Shown here: piece after piece, positions 45,727-54,756 of the stretch
Position numbering within the stretch: position 1 is the stretch's first letter
Layout: each line of letters begins with the position of its first letter
Assembly: GCA_002436415.1 (NCBI GenBank)
Contig: DJMA01000033.1
Span: 1-64,000 of the forward strand
Direction: 5' to 3'
Length of the DNA: 64,000 bases
Origin: Bdellovibrionaceae bacterium UBA6502
GTDB lineage: Bacteria; Bdellovibrionota; Bdellovibrionia; Bdellovibrionales; UBA840
Position numbers and translations under genes: made by a program
Notes under the pieces: model-generated
What the model was told of the DNA's origin: nothing
What the model saw: the letters and a program-made list of their open reading frames with translations, nothing else
The model's database searches: none

Positions 45727-46803
45727 ATGTCCGGTGAGAACCTTGAAAACCGAAAAATTATCCATATTGATATGGACTGCTTTTATGCTGCCGTGGAGGA
45801 GTTGGACTTTCCCGAGTTAAAGGGAAAGCCTGTAGCGATTGGCGGAGGTCGAAGGGGTGTTTTGAGTACGGCTAACTACAAAGCAAGAGAGTTTGGAGTT
45901 CGTTCGGCTATGCCAACGAAGACGGCGCAAAGGCTTTGTCCTCATTTAATTCTCCGTAACAGCCGCTTTGATCGTTATCGTGAATTAAGTCATGAGATTA
46001 GACAGGTATTTTTACGACATACAGATTTGATTGAACCATTATCTCTGGATGAGGCTTACTTAGATGTTTCTAAAAACAAAGATTTTGGAGGCAGTGCTAC
46101 TTGGCTTGCAAAGCGCATTAAGAAAGAAATTTTTGAAAAAACAGGTTTGATTGCTTCTGCTGGTGTAGCCCCTAATAAATTTTTGGCCAAAATCGCAAGT
46201 GATTGGCAAAAACCAGATGGTCTTTTTACCATTGCCCCTGATCAGGTTGCTGGTTTTGTGAAAGACTTGGATGTAGCAAAAATCAATGGCGTGGGAAAAG
46301 TGGGCTTAGAGCATTTACGGCGCTGGAATATTCAAACATGTGGTGATTTGCAAAAGTGGACAAAAGAAGACTTGTTCAAAGAGTTTGGGAATTGGGGTGC
46401 TAGTCTCTTTAACTACTCTCGTGGCATTGATCATCGCAGGGTTTCTAGTAAAAGTGATCGAAAATCCTTAAGCGTTGAGAATACTTTTTTTGAAGATTTG
46501 GATTTGCAGGATCTAAAATTAAAATTACCAGAAATTTATCAAGAACTGAGGCAACGCTTAGATAATATTTCAGAAGAAAAAAGAAAGCCCATTAAAACCA
46601 TCTATTTAAAATTGAAGACCTTTGATTTTGAAATCACTACTGTGGATCAGGCCTATTCTTATTTAGCAAATATGGATGAATTTCAAAAACTTTTGCTAAA
46701 GGCCTATGATAGAAAAGCCAAGCCAGCTCGACTTCTTGGCTTAGGGGTGCGTTTTGAAGATTCAGATAGTTTACGAACCTTACAGGTTGAACTTAAAATT
46801 TAA
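45727..46803 (+). CDS. dinB: DNA polymerase IV (Y family)
   Basis: The error-prone lesion-bypass polymerase, 358 residues. IHIDMDCFYAAVEE (catalytic Asp, steric-gate Phe), YKAREFGVRSAMP, LSLDEAYLDVS with the acidic pair, and a helix-hairpin-helix (VAKINGVGKVGLEHL) are clear. The C-terminal little-finger domain is present, and no obvious clamp-binding motif was picked out. No SOS box is visible; a CTTACACAT direct repeat one helical turn apart lies 50-60 bases upstream. Confidence 0.96.
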   Translation: MSGENLENRKIIHIDMDCFYAAVEELDFPELKGKPVAIGGGRRGVLSTANYKAREFGVRSAMPTKTAQRLCPHLILRNSRFDRYRELSHEIRQVFLRHTDLIEPLSLDEAYLDVSKNKDFGGSATWLAKRIKKEIFEKTGLIASAGVAPNKFLAKIASDWQKPDGLFTIAPDQVAGFVKDLDVAKINGVGKVGLEHLRRWNIQTCGDLQKWTKEDLFKEFGNWGASLFNYSRGIDHRRVSSKSDRKSLSVENTFFEDLDLQDLKLKLPEIYQELRQRLDNISEEKRKPIKTIYLKLKTFDFEITTVDQAYSYLANMDEFQKLLLKAYDRKAKPARLLGLGVRFEDSDSLRTLQVELKI

Positions 46804-46804
46804 A

Positions 46805-46827
46805 AAACTCTCTTTTATAGAGAGTTT
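46805..46827. terminator. Bidirectional terminator between dinB and the symporter gene
   Basis: AAACTCTCT and AGAGAGTTT form a nine-base stem with a five-base loop, four bases past the dinB stop. It ends just before the convergent symporter gene. Confidence 0.7.
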
Positions 46828-46832
46828 ATTAA

Positions 46833-48437
46833 TTAGATGTAGCTTAAGAAACCAATCATCGCTGCTCCATAGATACAAAGAGCGATGTAGTATGGTTTCC
46901 AGTTTACTTTAAATTTAATGGCCTCTTTGCCGGTCGAGGCGTAAACCAGACCACTTAAATCTTTAGAGTTTTTACTTCCAATGATACTAGCACTGATAAT
47001 TCCAACAAGAACACAGGCAACACAACCGATTAAATTCCACCAAGGCCAACTAACTTGCGGTAAGAAGAACCAAAAGCTTAGATTAGCTAGAAAACCCAAA
47101 GCTAGGCCTAATATGGCATCGCGGCCTTGGGTTCTTCTAGTGAATATACCTAAAAGAAAAACACCTAGAATCGGTCCGTTGGCAAGGCTACCAATCTTGT
47201 TAATGGAGACCAAGATGGAGCTTGAAATATCACCGACAAAAAATGCGAAGATGGTACATAAAGTTCCCCAGAAGATGGTCAGAATTTTTGACATGAAAAA
47301 CTCTTGTTTCACACTAAACTCTTTGCCTAAAAAACTTTTGAAAACATCTTGTAGAGTTGTTGCTGATAAAGAATTGATTGTTGAGTCTAGGGATGACATG
47401 GCCGCAGAAAATAGTCCCACCATCACTAAACCAACTGCTCCAATTGGAAAGTATTTGATTACAAAAATTGGAACAGAAAGATTAAAGTTTGGAGATCCAT
47501 TTTCGATGGGAAGTAGATTGATAAAATCAGGATGCTTTGCAACGTAGGCTGCTAAACAAACGCCCATAAAACAGTAGGTAAGTACTAATGGAAACCTTAG
47601 AATTCCGTTTAAAAATAATGACATATTAGTATCGTCTACGCATTTGGTGGACAATTCTCTTTGGACTTGGGACTGATCACATCCATAGTAAGAAACATAT
47701 AAAAAGAAACCGCCCAAAAGCATTGGCCAAAAACCGTTTGAGTTACCATCAAAACCAAGGTTTGCATAATCTATGGCCTTCAATCGACTAGGTTCGACCG
47801 TAGCAAATACTTCTGACCAACCACCGGAAAGGTCTATTAGGTAGTAGATAGACATAAGAATCGATAAATATAGAACGACCATTTGAATTACATCTGAGTA
47901 GATTACCGCTTTCATACCACCAATGGAATCATAGATAATGGTGATAACTGCTAAAAGAATCACAGCCATGCTAAAAGAAATTCCAGTACAGTAGGCAATC
48001 ACTGATGAGATACCGTAAACGGTAACACCCGTTGCAAAAGCGCGGATAAATTGAAAAAGAACAGAAAGGCAAAGACGGGTGTTCTTATCAAAACGTTTTT
48101 CAAGGTAAGCGTATACGGAAATGATTCCTAATTTACGATAGATGGGTAATAAAAAGATCATTAGAAAGATCATCGCAAAAGGAACTGCTAACTCGTACTG
48201 CAACCATAAAAGACCACCACCCACAGTAAAGGCGACAAATGCTGGTGCTCCTAAAATGGAATTGGTGGAGCATTGTGTTGCCATGGTGGAGATTGCAATC
48301 GGCCAGGCTCCTGTATCATTTCCACCTAGGTAGTAATCTTCTTTATTTTTTTGACCGCGCGAAAGAAACACACTAAGAACAATCATACCAATTAAATAAA
48401 GAGTGATAATAACCCAGTCGAAAGAATGTAATTGCAT
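46833..48437 (-). CDS. Sodium/solute symporter (SSS), probable glucosylglycerate or glycerate uptake
   Basis: The 534-residue protein has about 14 hydrophobic spans and SSS landmarks (YYLGGNDTGAWPIAISTMAT, GGMKAVIYSDVIQ, and SAAMSSLDSTINSLSATT before span 10). The substrate cannot be read from sequence. It is divergent from glycerate kinase and a GH13 phosphorylase, which suggests it imports glucosylglycerate or a related solute. GGGG eight or so bases upstream of the ATG lies inside the start of the opposite gene: the two ATGs are back to back. Confidence 0.82.
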   Translation of the reverse strand: MQLHSFDWVIITLYLIGMIVLSVFLSRGQKNKEDYYLGGNDTGAWPIAISTMATQCSTNSILGAPAFVAFTVGGGLLWLQYELAVPFAMIFLMIFLLPIYRKLGIISVYAYLEKRFDKNTRLCLSVLFQFIRAFATGVTVYGISSVIAYCTGISFSMAVILLAVITIIYDSIGGMKAVIYSDVIQMVVLYLSILMSIYYLIDLSGGWSEVFATVEPSRLKAIDYANLGFDGNSNGFWPMLLGGFFLYVSYYGCDQSQVQRELSTKCVDDTNMSLFLNGILRFPLVLTYCFMGVCLAAYVAKHPDFINLLPIENGSPNFNLSVPIFVIKYFPIGAVGLVMVGLFSAAMSSLDSTINSLSATTLQDVFKSFLGKEFSVKQEFFMSKILTIFWGTLCTIFAFFVGDISSSILVSINKIGSLANGPILGVFLLGIFTRRTQGRDAILGLALGFLANLSFWFFLPQVSWPWWNLIGCVACVLVGIISASIIGSKNSKDLSGLVYASTGKEAIKFKVNWKPYYIALCIYGAAMIGFLSYI

Positions 48438-49664
48438 ATGAAATTTCCCCGTACAGCCGATCTATTAATAAATGATGTATTAAATTCTCTAAAGCCTAAC
48501 ACAACTATAGCTGACTTGATTAGTGTAAAGGATTCCTGTTTCATTATTGATGATACAAAAATTTCATTAAATGCAAGCAATCATATCTTTGCGGTGGGTA
48601 AAGCGGCTAGTCAGCAAGCAAAGGCTATGAAAGATTTTTTTATCCTGCATAAATTAGAAGATAAATTAGGGAAAGTTTTCGCCTATACCAAGCGAGATCA
48701 TAGTGTTGAGGATGAAAATATTTCGCAAATTGAAGGGGATCATCCATTTTTGTCTAATGATAATCTCAAAAACACAAAAATCTTCTTAGAGGAAATTTCG
48801 AAACTGCCAAAGGAAGACCGAGTTTTTGTAATGATAAGTGGTGGAGCCTCCTCTCTTTTAGAGTTGCCAAAAGAGGGAATTGATTTCGATCTACAGCAGA
48901 AGATTTATAAAGAGCTTGTTCTCGGCGGCAAGGACATCCGTTTTATAAATGCAGTTAGAAAAGCAATGTCACAGACTAAAAATGGTGGACTGCTTAAGGC
49001 CATTTCTTGTGAGAACATTAGTTGTTTTGTAACTAGTGATATTCCCGGAGACCATTTGCAAGATGTCGGTTCCGGGCCAATGCATCCAGTGATGTTGGAC
49101 TACGAAAAAATAAATGATTTTTTAAAAGGCTATGGTATTCAGCTCGAAGCTGAAGAGAATTCCTTAAGCGAGCCGCAAAGCTTTTTGTTTCAATCTGCAA
49201 GCCGATGTTGTGAGTATTTAAAAGAGCGTCATGCAAATTTAAAAGTGGGACCTGTTTTTGATGCAGACTTTGAAGATGTTTTAAAAGCACACCTGGACTT
49301 GATACCAGAAAAATCTGAGATTTTAGTCACAAGCGGTGAAGCTGCCTTACAAGTGAATGAAAAGCCTGGACGGGGTGGACGCAATACGCACTTTGTTTTA
49401 GCATTAGCAGAGAGCTTGTATAAAGATCCAAACTACAGAGATTTACATATTATCAGCATGGGCACCGATGGAACAGATGGGCCAACGGATGCAGCAGGGG
49501 CCTATATAAATTTTGACCTCTACCAGAAAAACCTAGACGCTAAAAAATATCTCCGTAATTATGATTCTTATACATACTTCGAGAAAGCGGGAAGTCTGAT
49601 CAAGACCGGCCCTACTGGAACGAACATCATGGACGTAAGGTTTTGTTGGCGTGAAAAAAATTAG
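48438..49664 (+). CDS. Glycerate 2-kinase (MOFRL/GckA family)
   Basis: It phosphorylates D-glycerate to 2-phosphoglycerate. The 408-residue protein shows AVGKAASQQAKAM, MISGGASSLLELP, KPGRGGRNTHFVLALAE and SMGTDGTDGPTDAAGA, all typical of the DUF4147/MOFRL group. The ATG at 48438 directly abuts the opposite gene; a TTG at 48432 is also in frame, and no clear ribosome site is present. It overlaps the following phosphorylase gene by 14 bases, so the released glycerate can be channelled into lower glycolysis. Confidence 0.92.
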   Translation: MKFPRTADLLINDVLNSLKPNTTIADLISVKDSCFIIDDTKISLNASNHIFAVGKAASQQAKAMKDFFILHKLEDKLGKVFAYTKRDHSVEDENISQIEGDHPFLSNDNLKNTKIFLEEISKLPKEDRVFVMISGGASSLLELPKEGIDFDLQQKIYKELVLGGKDIRFINAVRKAMSQTKNGGLLKAISCENISCFVTSDIPGDHLQDVGSGPMHPVMLDYEKINDFLKGYGIQLEAEENSLSEPQSFLFQSASRCCEYLKERHANLKVGPVFDADFEDVLKAHLDLIPEKSEILVTSGEAALQVNEKPGRGGRNTHFVLALAESLYKDPNYRDLHIISMGTDGTDGPTDAAGAYINFDLYQKNLDAKKYLRNYDSYTYFEKAGSLIKTGPTGTNIMDVRFCWREKN

Positions 49665-51270
49665 TGAATACATTGAAACTCTGTTTCCGAATGACCCAAG
49701 TTTATTTGACTATATAAAAGAAAAAATGGATGAATTAAAAACGACACTTCCAAAAGAAGAGAAGCGTCTTTTTAATGAAAACGAAAACCTGCTTATCACA
49801 TATGCTGATCAAGTTTATGGGGAGGAAGCTACTCCTTTATCTTATCTAAATCGTTTTGTTAGTGAAACTTTACAGAACAAAGTGAGCCATGTTCATTTGC
49901 TGCCATTTTACCCTTGGTCTTCTGATGATGGTTTTTCTCCGATTGATTACCAGCAGGTAGACCACAAAAGTGGAAGCTGGGAAGATGTAGAGGGAATGAA
50001 GCAAATCAAAATGTTTGATTGTGTTTTTAACCATATCTCTTCAAAATGTGAGTTTTTTCAACGTGCCTTAAAGGGTGAATCTGAGTTTGAAGAAATGTTT
50101 CATGTGTATTCCGAGGATGAATACAATGATCCTGATTTTCAGGAACAAATAAAAAAAATCGTTAGACCAAGAACCTCTCCATTGTTTACCAAATACAATT
50201 TCAATGGTGAGGATAAATATGTATGGACCACTTTTAGTGATGACCAAATTGATGTAAATCTAACCAATCCTAAAATGCTTCGCTATATATTTGATAGTTT
50301 GTTTCACTATATGCAACGAGGGGCTAGGCTTTTTAGAATTGATGCAGTTCCTTTTATGTGGAAAGAAATTGGTACTAGTTGCTCGCATTTGCCAAAAACA
50401 CATATGTTTATTCAAATGATCCGTGCGGTATTTGATGAACTACCAGCAAATTTTATTTTGGTAACAGAAAGTAATGTTCCTCATCATGAAAACATCACTT
50501 ACTGGGGAAATGCTAACAACGAAGCTCATCTGATTTATAATTTCAGTCTTTCACCTTTGTTGATTTACTCCCTAGAAAAATCAAACTCTACGGTTTTAAG
50601 TGAGTGGGCGGAAAAGGTATTTAAAGATAGTTCAAAGTGTGGATTTTTAAATTTCACCGCCACTCATGACGGAATTGGCTTAAGAGGTCTAGAGGGCTTA
50701 GTCGATGATGAAGAAGTGGAAGAGCTTTGTAAGATGGCAATTTCTCGTGGCGGGCAAGTGGGTAAGAAACGAAGCCGCGATGGAGCGATTCGTCCTTATG
50801 AGTTAAATATCACTTGGGCTTCTATGCTTAATGATGAAAACTTACCGGCAGATTTAAACCATAGAAAGCTAGTAAACTCACAAGCTGTGATTTTATTTTT
50901 ACCAGGCTTGAGCAGCCAGTATTTTCATAACTTTCTTGGAACCTTAAATTGGCAAGAAGGCTTCGAGCAAAGTGGAATTGCGAGAAGACTCAATCGCAAA
51001 AAAGTGCCTTGGGATGATTTAAAAACGGGAGAGAACCCTGTTTTAAAAGACATTCTAGCTTGGCTAGACTTTAAAGCAAAGCACCCACAGTTTGCCATGG
51101 ATGCCGATTTTTCAGTGATGGATAGTGATCCTCGTGTTTTCGCTTTTGTAAGAGAAAAAAATGGTCGTAAAGCCACTTGTTTCTTTAACCTAAGTCGCAA
51201 TGAAGTTCCTGTGAAAATGAAGGGACTTAGTTTTGTGCTTGAAGGTTTTGAGTTAAAAATCATTAGCTAA
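49651..51270 (+). CDS. GH13_18 phosphorylase, probably glucosylglycerate phosphorylase
   Basis: The 539-residue enzyme is a retaining sucrose-phosphorylase-family protein. HLLPFYPWSSDDGFS and MFDCVFNHIS are typical of the YcjM/glucosylglycerate phosphorylase branch rather than true sucrose phosphorylase. Nucleophile Asp in LFRIDAVPF, acid/base Glu in LVTESNVPHH and the third carboxylate in TATHDGIG are in place. Phosphorolysis would give glucose 1-phosphate and glycerate. The upstream, overlapping glycerate kinase gene strongly supports this substrate. It starts at GTG. Confidence 0.85.
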   Translation: MKKISEYIETLFPNDPSLFDYIKEKMDELKTTLPKEEKRLFNENENLLITYADQVYGEEATPLSYLNRFVSETLQNKVSHVHLLPFYPWSSDDGFSPIDYQQVDHKSGSWEDVEGMKQIKMFDCVFNHISSKCEFFQRALKGESEFEEMFHVYSEDEYNDPDFQEQIKKIVRPRTSPLFTKYNFNGEDKYVWTTFSDDQIDVNLTNPKMLRYIFDSLFHYMQRGARLFRIDAVPFMWKEIGTSCSHLPKTHMFIQMIRAVFDELPANFILVTESNVPHHENITYWGNANNEAHLIYNFSLSPLLIYSLEKSNSTVLSEWAEKVFKDSSKCGFLNFTATHDGIGLRGLEGLVDDEEVEELCKMAISRGGQVGKKRSRDGAIRPYELNITWASMLNDENLPADLNHRKLVNSQAVILFLPGLSSQYFHNFLGTLNWQEGFEQSGIARRLNRKKVPWDDLKTGENPVLKDILAWLDFKAKHPQFAMDADFSVMDSDPRVFAFVREKNGRKATCFFNLSRNEVPVKMKGLSFVLEGFELKIIS

Positions 51271-51278
51271 TTATTATT

Positions 51279-52619
51279 TTAGACTCCCGAACTAAAACGC
51301 TCTTCTTCTTTGTCTTTCAGCATTGGATCTAGTTTTTTAGCGATGTAGCGTATGTGAGGGATGTCACTAGCTCTAATCTTATAAAAGTTTTTATTTTCTT
51401 CAATGTCATGAATCAAATTTTCTTTGAGGAGATGTTCAAGAGCATTGGATTCGCCAAAAATCTTTTCGACCTTTTGTTGTTCGATTTTTAATTTGCAAAA
51501 AATGTCTAAAATTAGCTCTTTGCTTTTTAGTTGTTTTTCATCCAGTTGGTGCGTTTTCACAATGGGAAGTTGTTTCTTTTCAATTCGCTCTTGATACTCC
51601 GTTAGATCTTTGGCGTTTTGGTAATAAAAATCTCCAAAATCGGAAATGGATGACAATCCGATACCAATCAATGGATAGGCTTTGGCAGTGGTGTAACCCA
51701 TAAAATTTCTATGGAGATTTCCCTCATTTCTCGCAATGAATAGTTCATCACTTTCGAGAGCAAAGTGATCCATACCAATTTCTTTGTAGCCATTTTTTAG
51801 TAAGTAGCTCCGAGCAAATTCGATAATTTCTAGTTTTTCCTGCGTGTTGGGGAGTTCATTTTCGTCAATTAATTTTTGATTGGGTAAATGCTTAGGCATG
51901 TGAGCGTAAGAATACAAGGCAAGTCTTGAGGGCTTAAGCTTTAGGCATAGCTCTAGGCTGGCTCCTACTGAACTTATGCTTTGTCGTGGTAGACCCAAGA
52001 TTAAATCGAAGTTATAACTAGATATTTTGTGGCGCTGCAGTTGTTGCACCAAAGCTTCCACTTGTTCAAAACTTTGTATTCTTCCGATGGCTTGCTGAAC
52101 CTCTACATCAAAATCCTGTATTCCAAAACTAAAGCGATGAAAGCCAAGATTAATTAGTTCTTCTATTTTAAAAGAATCACAGGTTCTAGGATCAATCTCT
52201 ATAGACATCTCTTCAATGATTTTTTTGTTTGTGATGTCCATTAGTTTCTTAATAATCAGCTCTAAGCAATCTGTTGGAATTAAACTAGGTGTTCCTCCGC
52301 CAAAGTGTAAGTCCTCGATTCTGTCGATATTATTGAGGTAGCCAGCATAGAGCTCCAGCTCTTGGAGGAGTAAGTTAACGTAGTTGCGATATTTCTCTTC
52401 GCTCTTAGTGATTTTTCGGTGGCAGCCGCAGTAGTAACAAAGTTTTTGGCAATAAGGAAAATGGAAGTAGAAACTTGCCGAGCTGACAGTTTTCAATTTT
52501 TGCAATTGATTTGATAGACTGGATTCAGGGGCTTGTTGCCACATATTTATGGGGGGATAGGAGGTGTATCGTGGGCAATTCTGCGAGAATTTTTCAAGTC
52601 TTACTAGTTTTTGAGACAC
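51279..52619 (-). CDS. hemN: Oxygen-independent coproporphyrinogen III oxidase
   Basis: A radical SAM enzyme of heme synthesis used without oxygen; 446 residues. The cluster motif FHFPYCQKLCYYCGCHRK (CxxxCxxC plus the extra Cys of HemN) and the N-terminal CPRYTSYPP are diagnostic. FGGGTPSLI and SFGIQDFD follow. It starts at GTG with AGGAG six bases before. It converges with the GH13 gene, nine bases apart. No FNR-type site was recognised upstream. Confidence 0.95.
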   Translation of the reverse strand: MSQKLVRLEKFSQNCPRYTSYPPINMWQQAPESSLSNQLQKLKTVSSASFYFHFPYCQKLCYYCGCHRKITKSEEKYRNYVNLLLQELELYAGYLNNIDRIEDLHFGGGTPSLIPTDCLELIIKKLMDITNKKIIEEMSIEIDPRTCDSFKIEELINLGFHRFSFGIQDFDVEVQQAIGRIQSFEQVEALVQQLQRHKISSYNFDLILGLPRQSISSVGASLELCLKLKPSRLALYSYAHMPKHLPNQKLIDENELPNTQEKLEIIEFARSYLLKNGYKEIGMDHFALESDELFIARNEGNLHRNFMGYTTAKAYPLIGIGLSSISDFGDFYYQNAKDLTEYQERIEKKQLPIVKTHQLDEKQLKSKELILDIFCKLKIEQQKVEKIFGESNALEHLLKENLIHDIEENKNFYKIRASDIPHIRYIAKKLDPMLKDKEEERFSSGV

Positions 52620-52959
52620 GAGGTGCTCCTTGTGGGTAATTAAGCCCCTGAAAACAGGCTAAGTTAGTGTCTTTAACTTTAGTTGCAAGTTCTGTGCATA
52701 GTGGTCTTTCTGTTTAGTGTTTGTTTGCCTTAGCATTGGCTCAAAAAATTCTGACAGCTTAGTTTAAAATATGGTTGACTAAATTATGGGCTTTGGGGGA
52801 AATAGACCTGAGGTCATGTGATCTCAAAGATGTGTTTATTGAAAGATCCAAAGGACGATTGGGTTTAGTATTTAAAAGCGCAAAACGGCCGATGTAGTTC
52901 CGCATTTGGCTCTCCCTTAAAGAGTATTGCCTTTTCTTTGGTGGTATGAGGTTTATTTC
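52620..52959. other. Intergenic region between hemN and the oxygenase gene
   Basis: It should hold the divergent promoters. No strong boxes, repeats or RNA were recognised. A short minus-strand frame at 52759-52965 has no coding signs. Confidence 0.3.
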
Positions 52960-53586
52960 ATGCAAACATTCGAGCAGCTATGGGCGTACTTCCGCGAGGA
53001 GGCAATTTTGTCTTTGGTGGAGCAAGGTTATTTTAGTCAAAAATCTTTTTTGCCCGCAGATTTACTAGATTTTTTAGCGGGAAGATCTCAGCTTTTAGCG
53101 GAGAAAAATTTATTCAAAGAAGCGGCCATTGGAAAAGGGACACTCAAGACAAAGGATGAAAGCATTCGCTCTGATGAAATACGTTGGATAGATGAAAAAG
53201 ATCTTTCTTTTGATGCGGTTCAATCATTTTTATCGCCATTGGTAAAGCTGGTTCGACAGGAATTGTTTTTGCCGGTAAAGCGTTTTGAAAGTCATTTTGC
53301 CCATTATCCAGTAGGAAGTTTTTATAAACGCCACCGCGACAGACATAAAAACTCACCCAGTCGATTGCTGACCTGTGTGGTTTATCTAAGCGATATGGAT
53401 GAGGCAGATGGGGGAGAATTGGTTCTCTATCCAGACAATGGAGCTAGTGTAAAGATACAGCCTAAAGCTGGAAAGCTAGTTTTGTTTAAAAGCGAGTTAG
53501 AACATGAGGTTTTACTTGCAAGAAAAGATCGTTGGAGCCTATGCTCATGGTTACGAGATGACATTGATAATGTGATTTCGATTTAA
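52960..53586 (+). CDS. 2OG-Fe(II) oxygenase, prolyl-4-hydroxylase-like
   Basis: The 208-residue protein has the double-stranded beta-helix iron site: YKRHRDRHK (HxD), the distal His in ELEHEVL, and an Arg in RKDRWSLCSW that would bind 2-oxoglutarate. It probably hydroxylates protein side chains. The ATG at 52960 is chosen because TGAGGT precedes it. rimK follows after 24 bases, so a link to modification of ribosomal or other proteins is possible but unproven. Confidence 0.85.
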   Translation: MQTFEQLWAYFREEAILSLVEQGYFSQKSFLPADLLDFLAGRSQLLAEKNLFKEAAIGKGTLKTKDESIRSDEIRWIDEKDLSFDAVQSFLSPLVKLVRQELFLPVKRFESHFAHYPVGSFYKRHRDRHKNSPSRLLTCVVYLSDMDEADGGELVLYPDNGASVKIQPKAGKLVLFKSELEHEVLLARKDRWSLCSWLRDDIDNVISI

Positions 53587-53610
53587 TAAATTAATAATAA
53601 GGTATTTTAT

Positions 53611-54492
53611 ATGTTAGCTGTAATTTTAAGTGCAAAAAAACAAATTTATTCTACTTCTCGTTTGGCGCAAGAGTTCAAGGAACGTGGCCACGAAGTAATG
53701 GTGTGCAATCCGAAACGTTGTATCTTAGATGTTTCTACCAATAAGCCGGTGATTCATTATAGTAAGAAAAAAATCACTTCCAATGTGGACATGGTAATTC
53801 CAAGAATTGGTGCTGCTTCTAGTGCTTTTGGAATTGCGGGTGTTCGTCAATTTGAAATGGCCAATATTCCTGTTTTAAATCCAGCAGATGCTATTGCTAG
53901 ATGTAGAGATAAATTTTTGTCTTTTCAACTTCTGTGTCAAAAAGGTCTGCCTTTGCCAAAAACGGTATTTGCAAGTTCTACCTTGCAAACGAAAAAACTG
54001 ATCCAGTTGGTTGGCGGGGACGCTGTGGTAATTAAACTAATTGAAGGCTCGCAAGGAAAAGGTGTTTTTCTTGGGGAAACTTTTAAAGCCAGCGAAAGTT
54101 TGATTGATGCCTTTAGAGAGTTAAACGCAAACTTTTTAGTGCAAGAATACATTGAGGAATCAGCGGGAACGGATTTACGTTGTATCGTTTTAAACGGAGA
54201 AGTTATTGCAGGCATGAAGCGAATTGCCAAAGAAGGTGATTTTAGAGCCAATATTCATCGAGGAGGAGAGGCGGTTGAAGCTGATTTAACGGATGAGGAA
54301 AAGAGCATTGCCATTGAGGCTACTAAATGTATGGGCTTAAATTTTTCTGGTGTAGATTTAATTCGTTCACATTCAGGGCCTCGTATTTTAGAAATCAATT
54401 CTTCTCCTGGGTTAGAGGGAATCGAAGGTTGTACTAAGAAAAACATTGCCGGTCAGGTTGTGGATTTTATGCTCTCACAGGCAAAAAAGTAA
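53611..54492 (+). CDS. rimK: RimK-type ribosomal S6 glutamate ligase
   Basis: An ATP-grasp ligase that adds Glu to the C-terminus of ribosomal protein S6 in E. coli. The 293-residue protein has VIPRIGAASSAFGIAGVRQFE, RCRDKFLSFQLL, KLIEGSQGKGVFL, VQEYIEE, and FSGVDLIRS...EINSSPGLEGIE. The preference for Glu or another amino acid cannot be decided. A good terminator follows. Confidence 0.93.
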   Translation: MLAVILSAKKQIYSTSRLAQEFKERGHEVMVCNPKRCILDVSTNKPVIHYSKKKITSNVDMVIPRIGAASSAFGIAGVRQFEMANIPVLNPADAIARCRDKFLSFQLLCQKGLPLPKTVFASSTLQTKKLIQLVGGDAVVIKLIEGSQGKGVFLGETFKASESLIDAFRELNANFLVQEYIEESAGTDLRCIVLNGEVIAGMKRIAKEGDFRANIHRGGEAVEADLTDEEKSIAIEATKCMGLNFSGVDLIRSHSGPRILEINSSPGLEGIEGCTKKNIAGQVVDFMLSQAKK

Positions 54493-54523
54493 AATCATAC
54501 AGGTATACAAAATTCTTTTCATA

Positions 54524-54561
54524 AAATGTTCAAAGTGTTTCTATGCTTTGAACATTTTTTT
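54524..54561 (+). terminator. Intrinsic terminator of rimK
   Basis: AAATGTTCAAAG and CTTTGAACATTT pair over 12 bases around a ten-base loop, followed by T. Confidence 0.88.
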
Positions 54562-54756
54562 TAACAAAACTCAACTGTCCTAGTCTTAAACTTATAGCTG
54601 AGTCTAGAGAACTGAAAAAACTTAATCAAAATTAGTCGGTAGTTTTTTATTTAAGCAAGTCTTGGGTGGTTTTAGTCTAGGTTCCTTAATAGTCATTTTT
54701 AGCTTACAAAACTTAAAGTAAAATTTTTTGGCATATCAAATTTCATGGAGGGAAAA

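Noticed and set aside
52759..52965. A 68-codon minus-strand frame upstream of the 2OG oxygenase
   Set aside because: No ribosome site and no recognisable protein features; it overlaps the likely control region.
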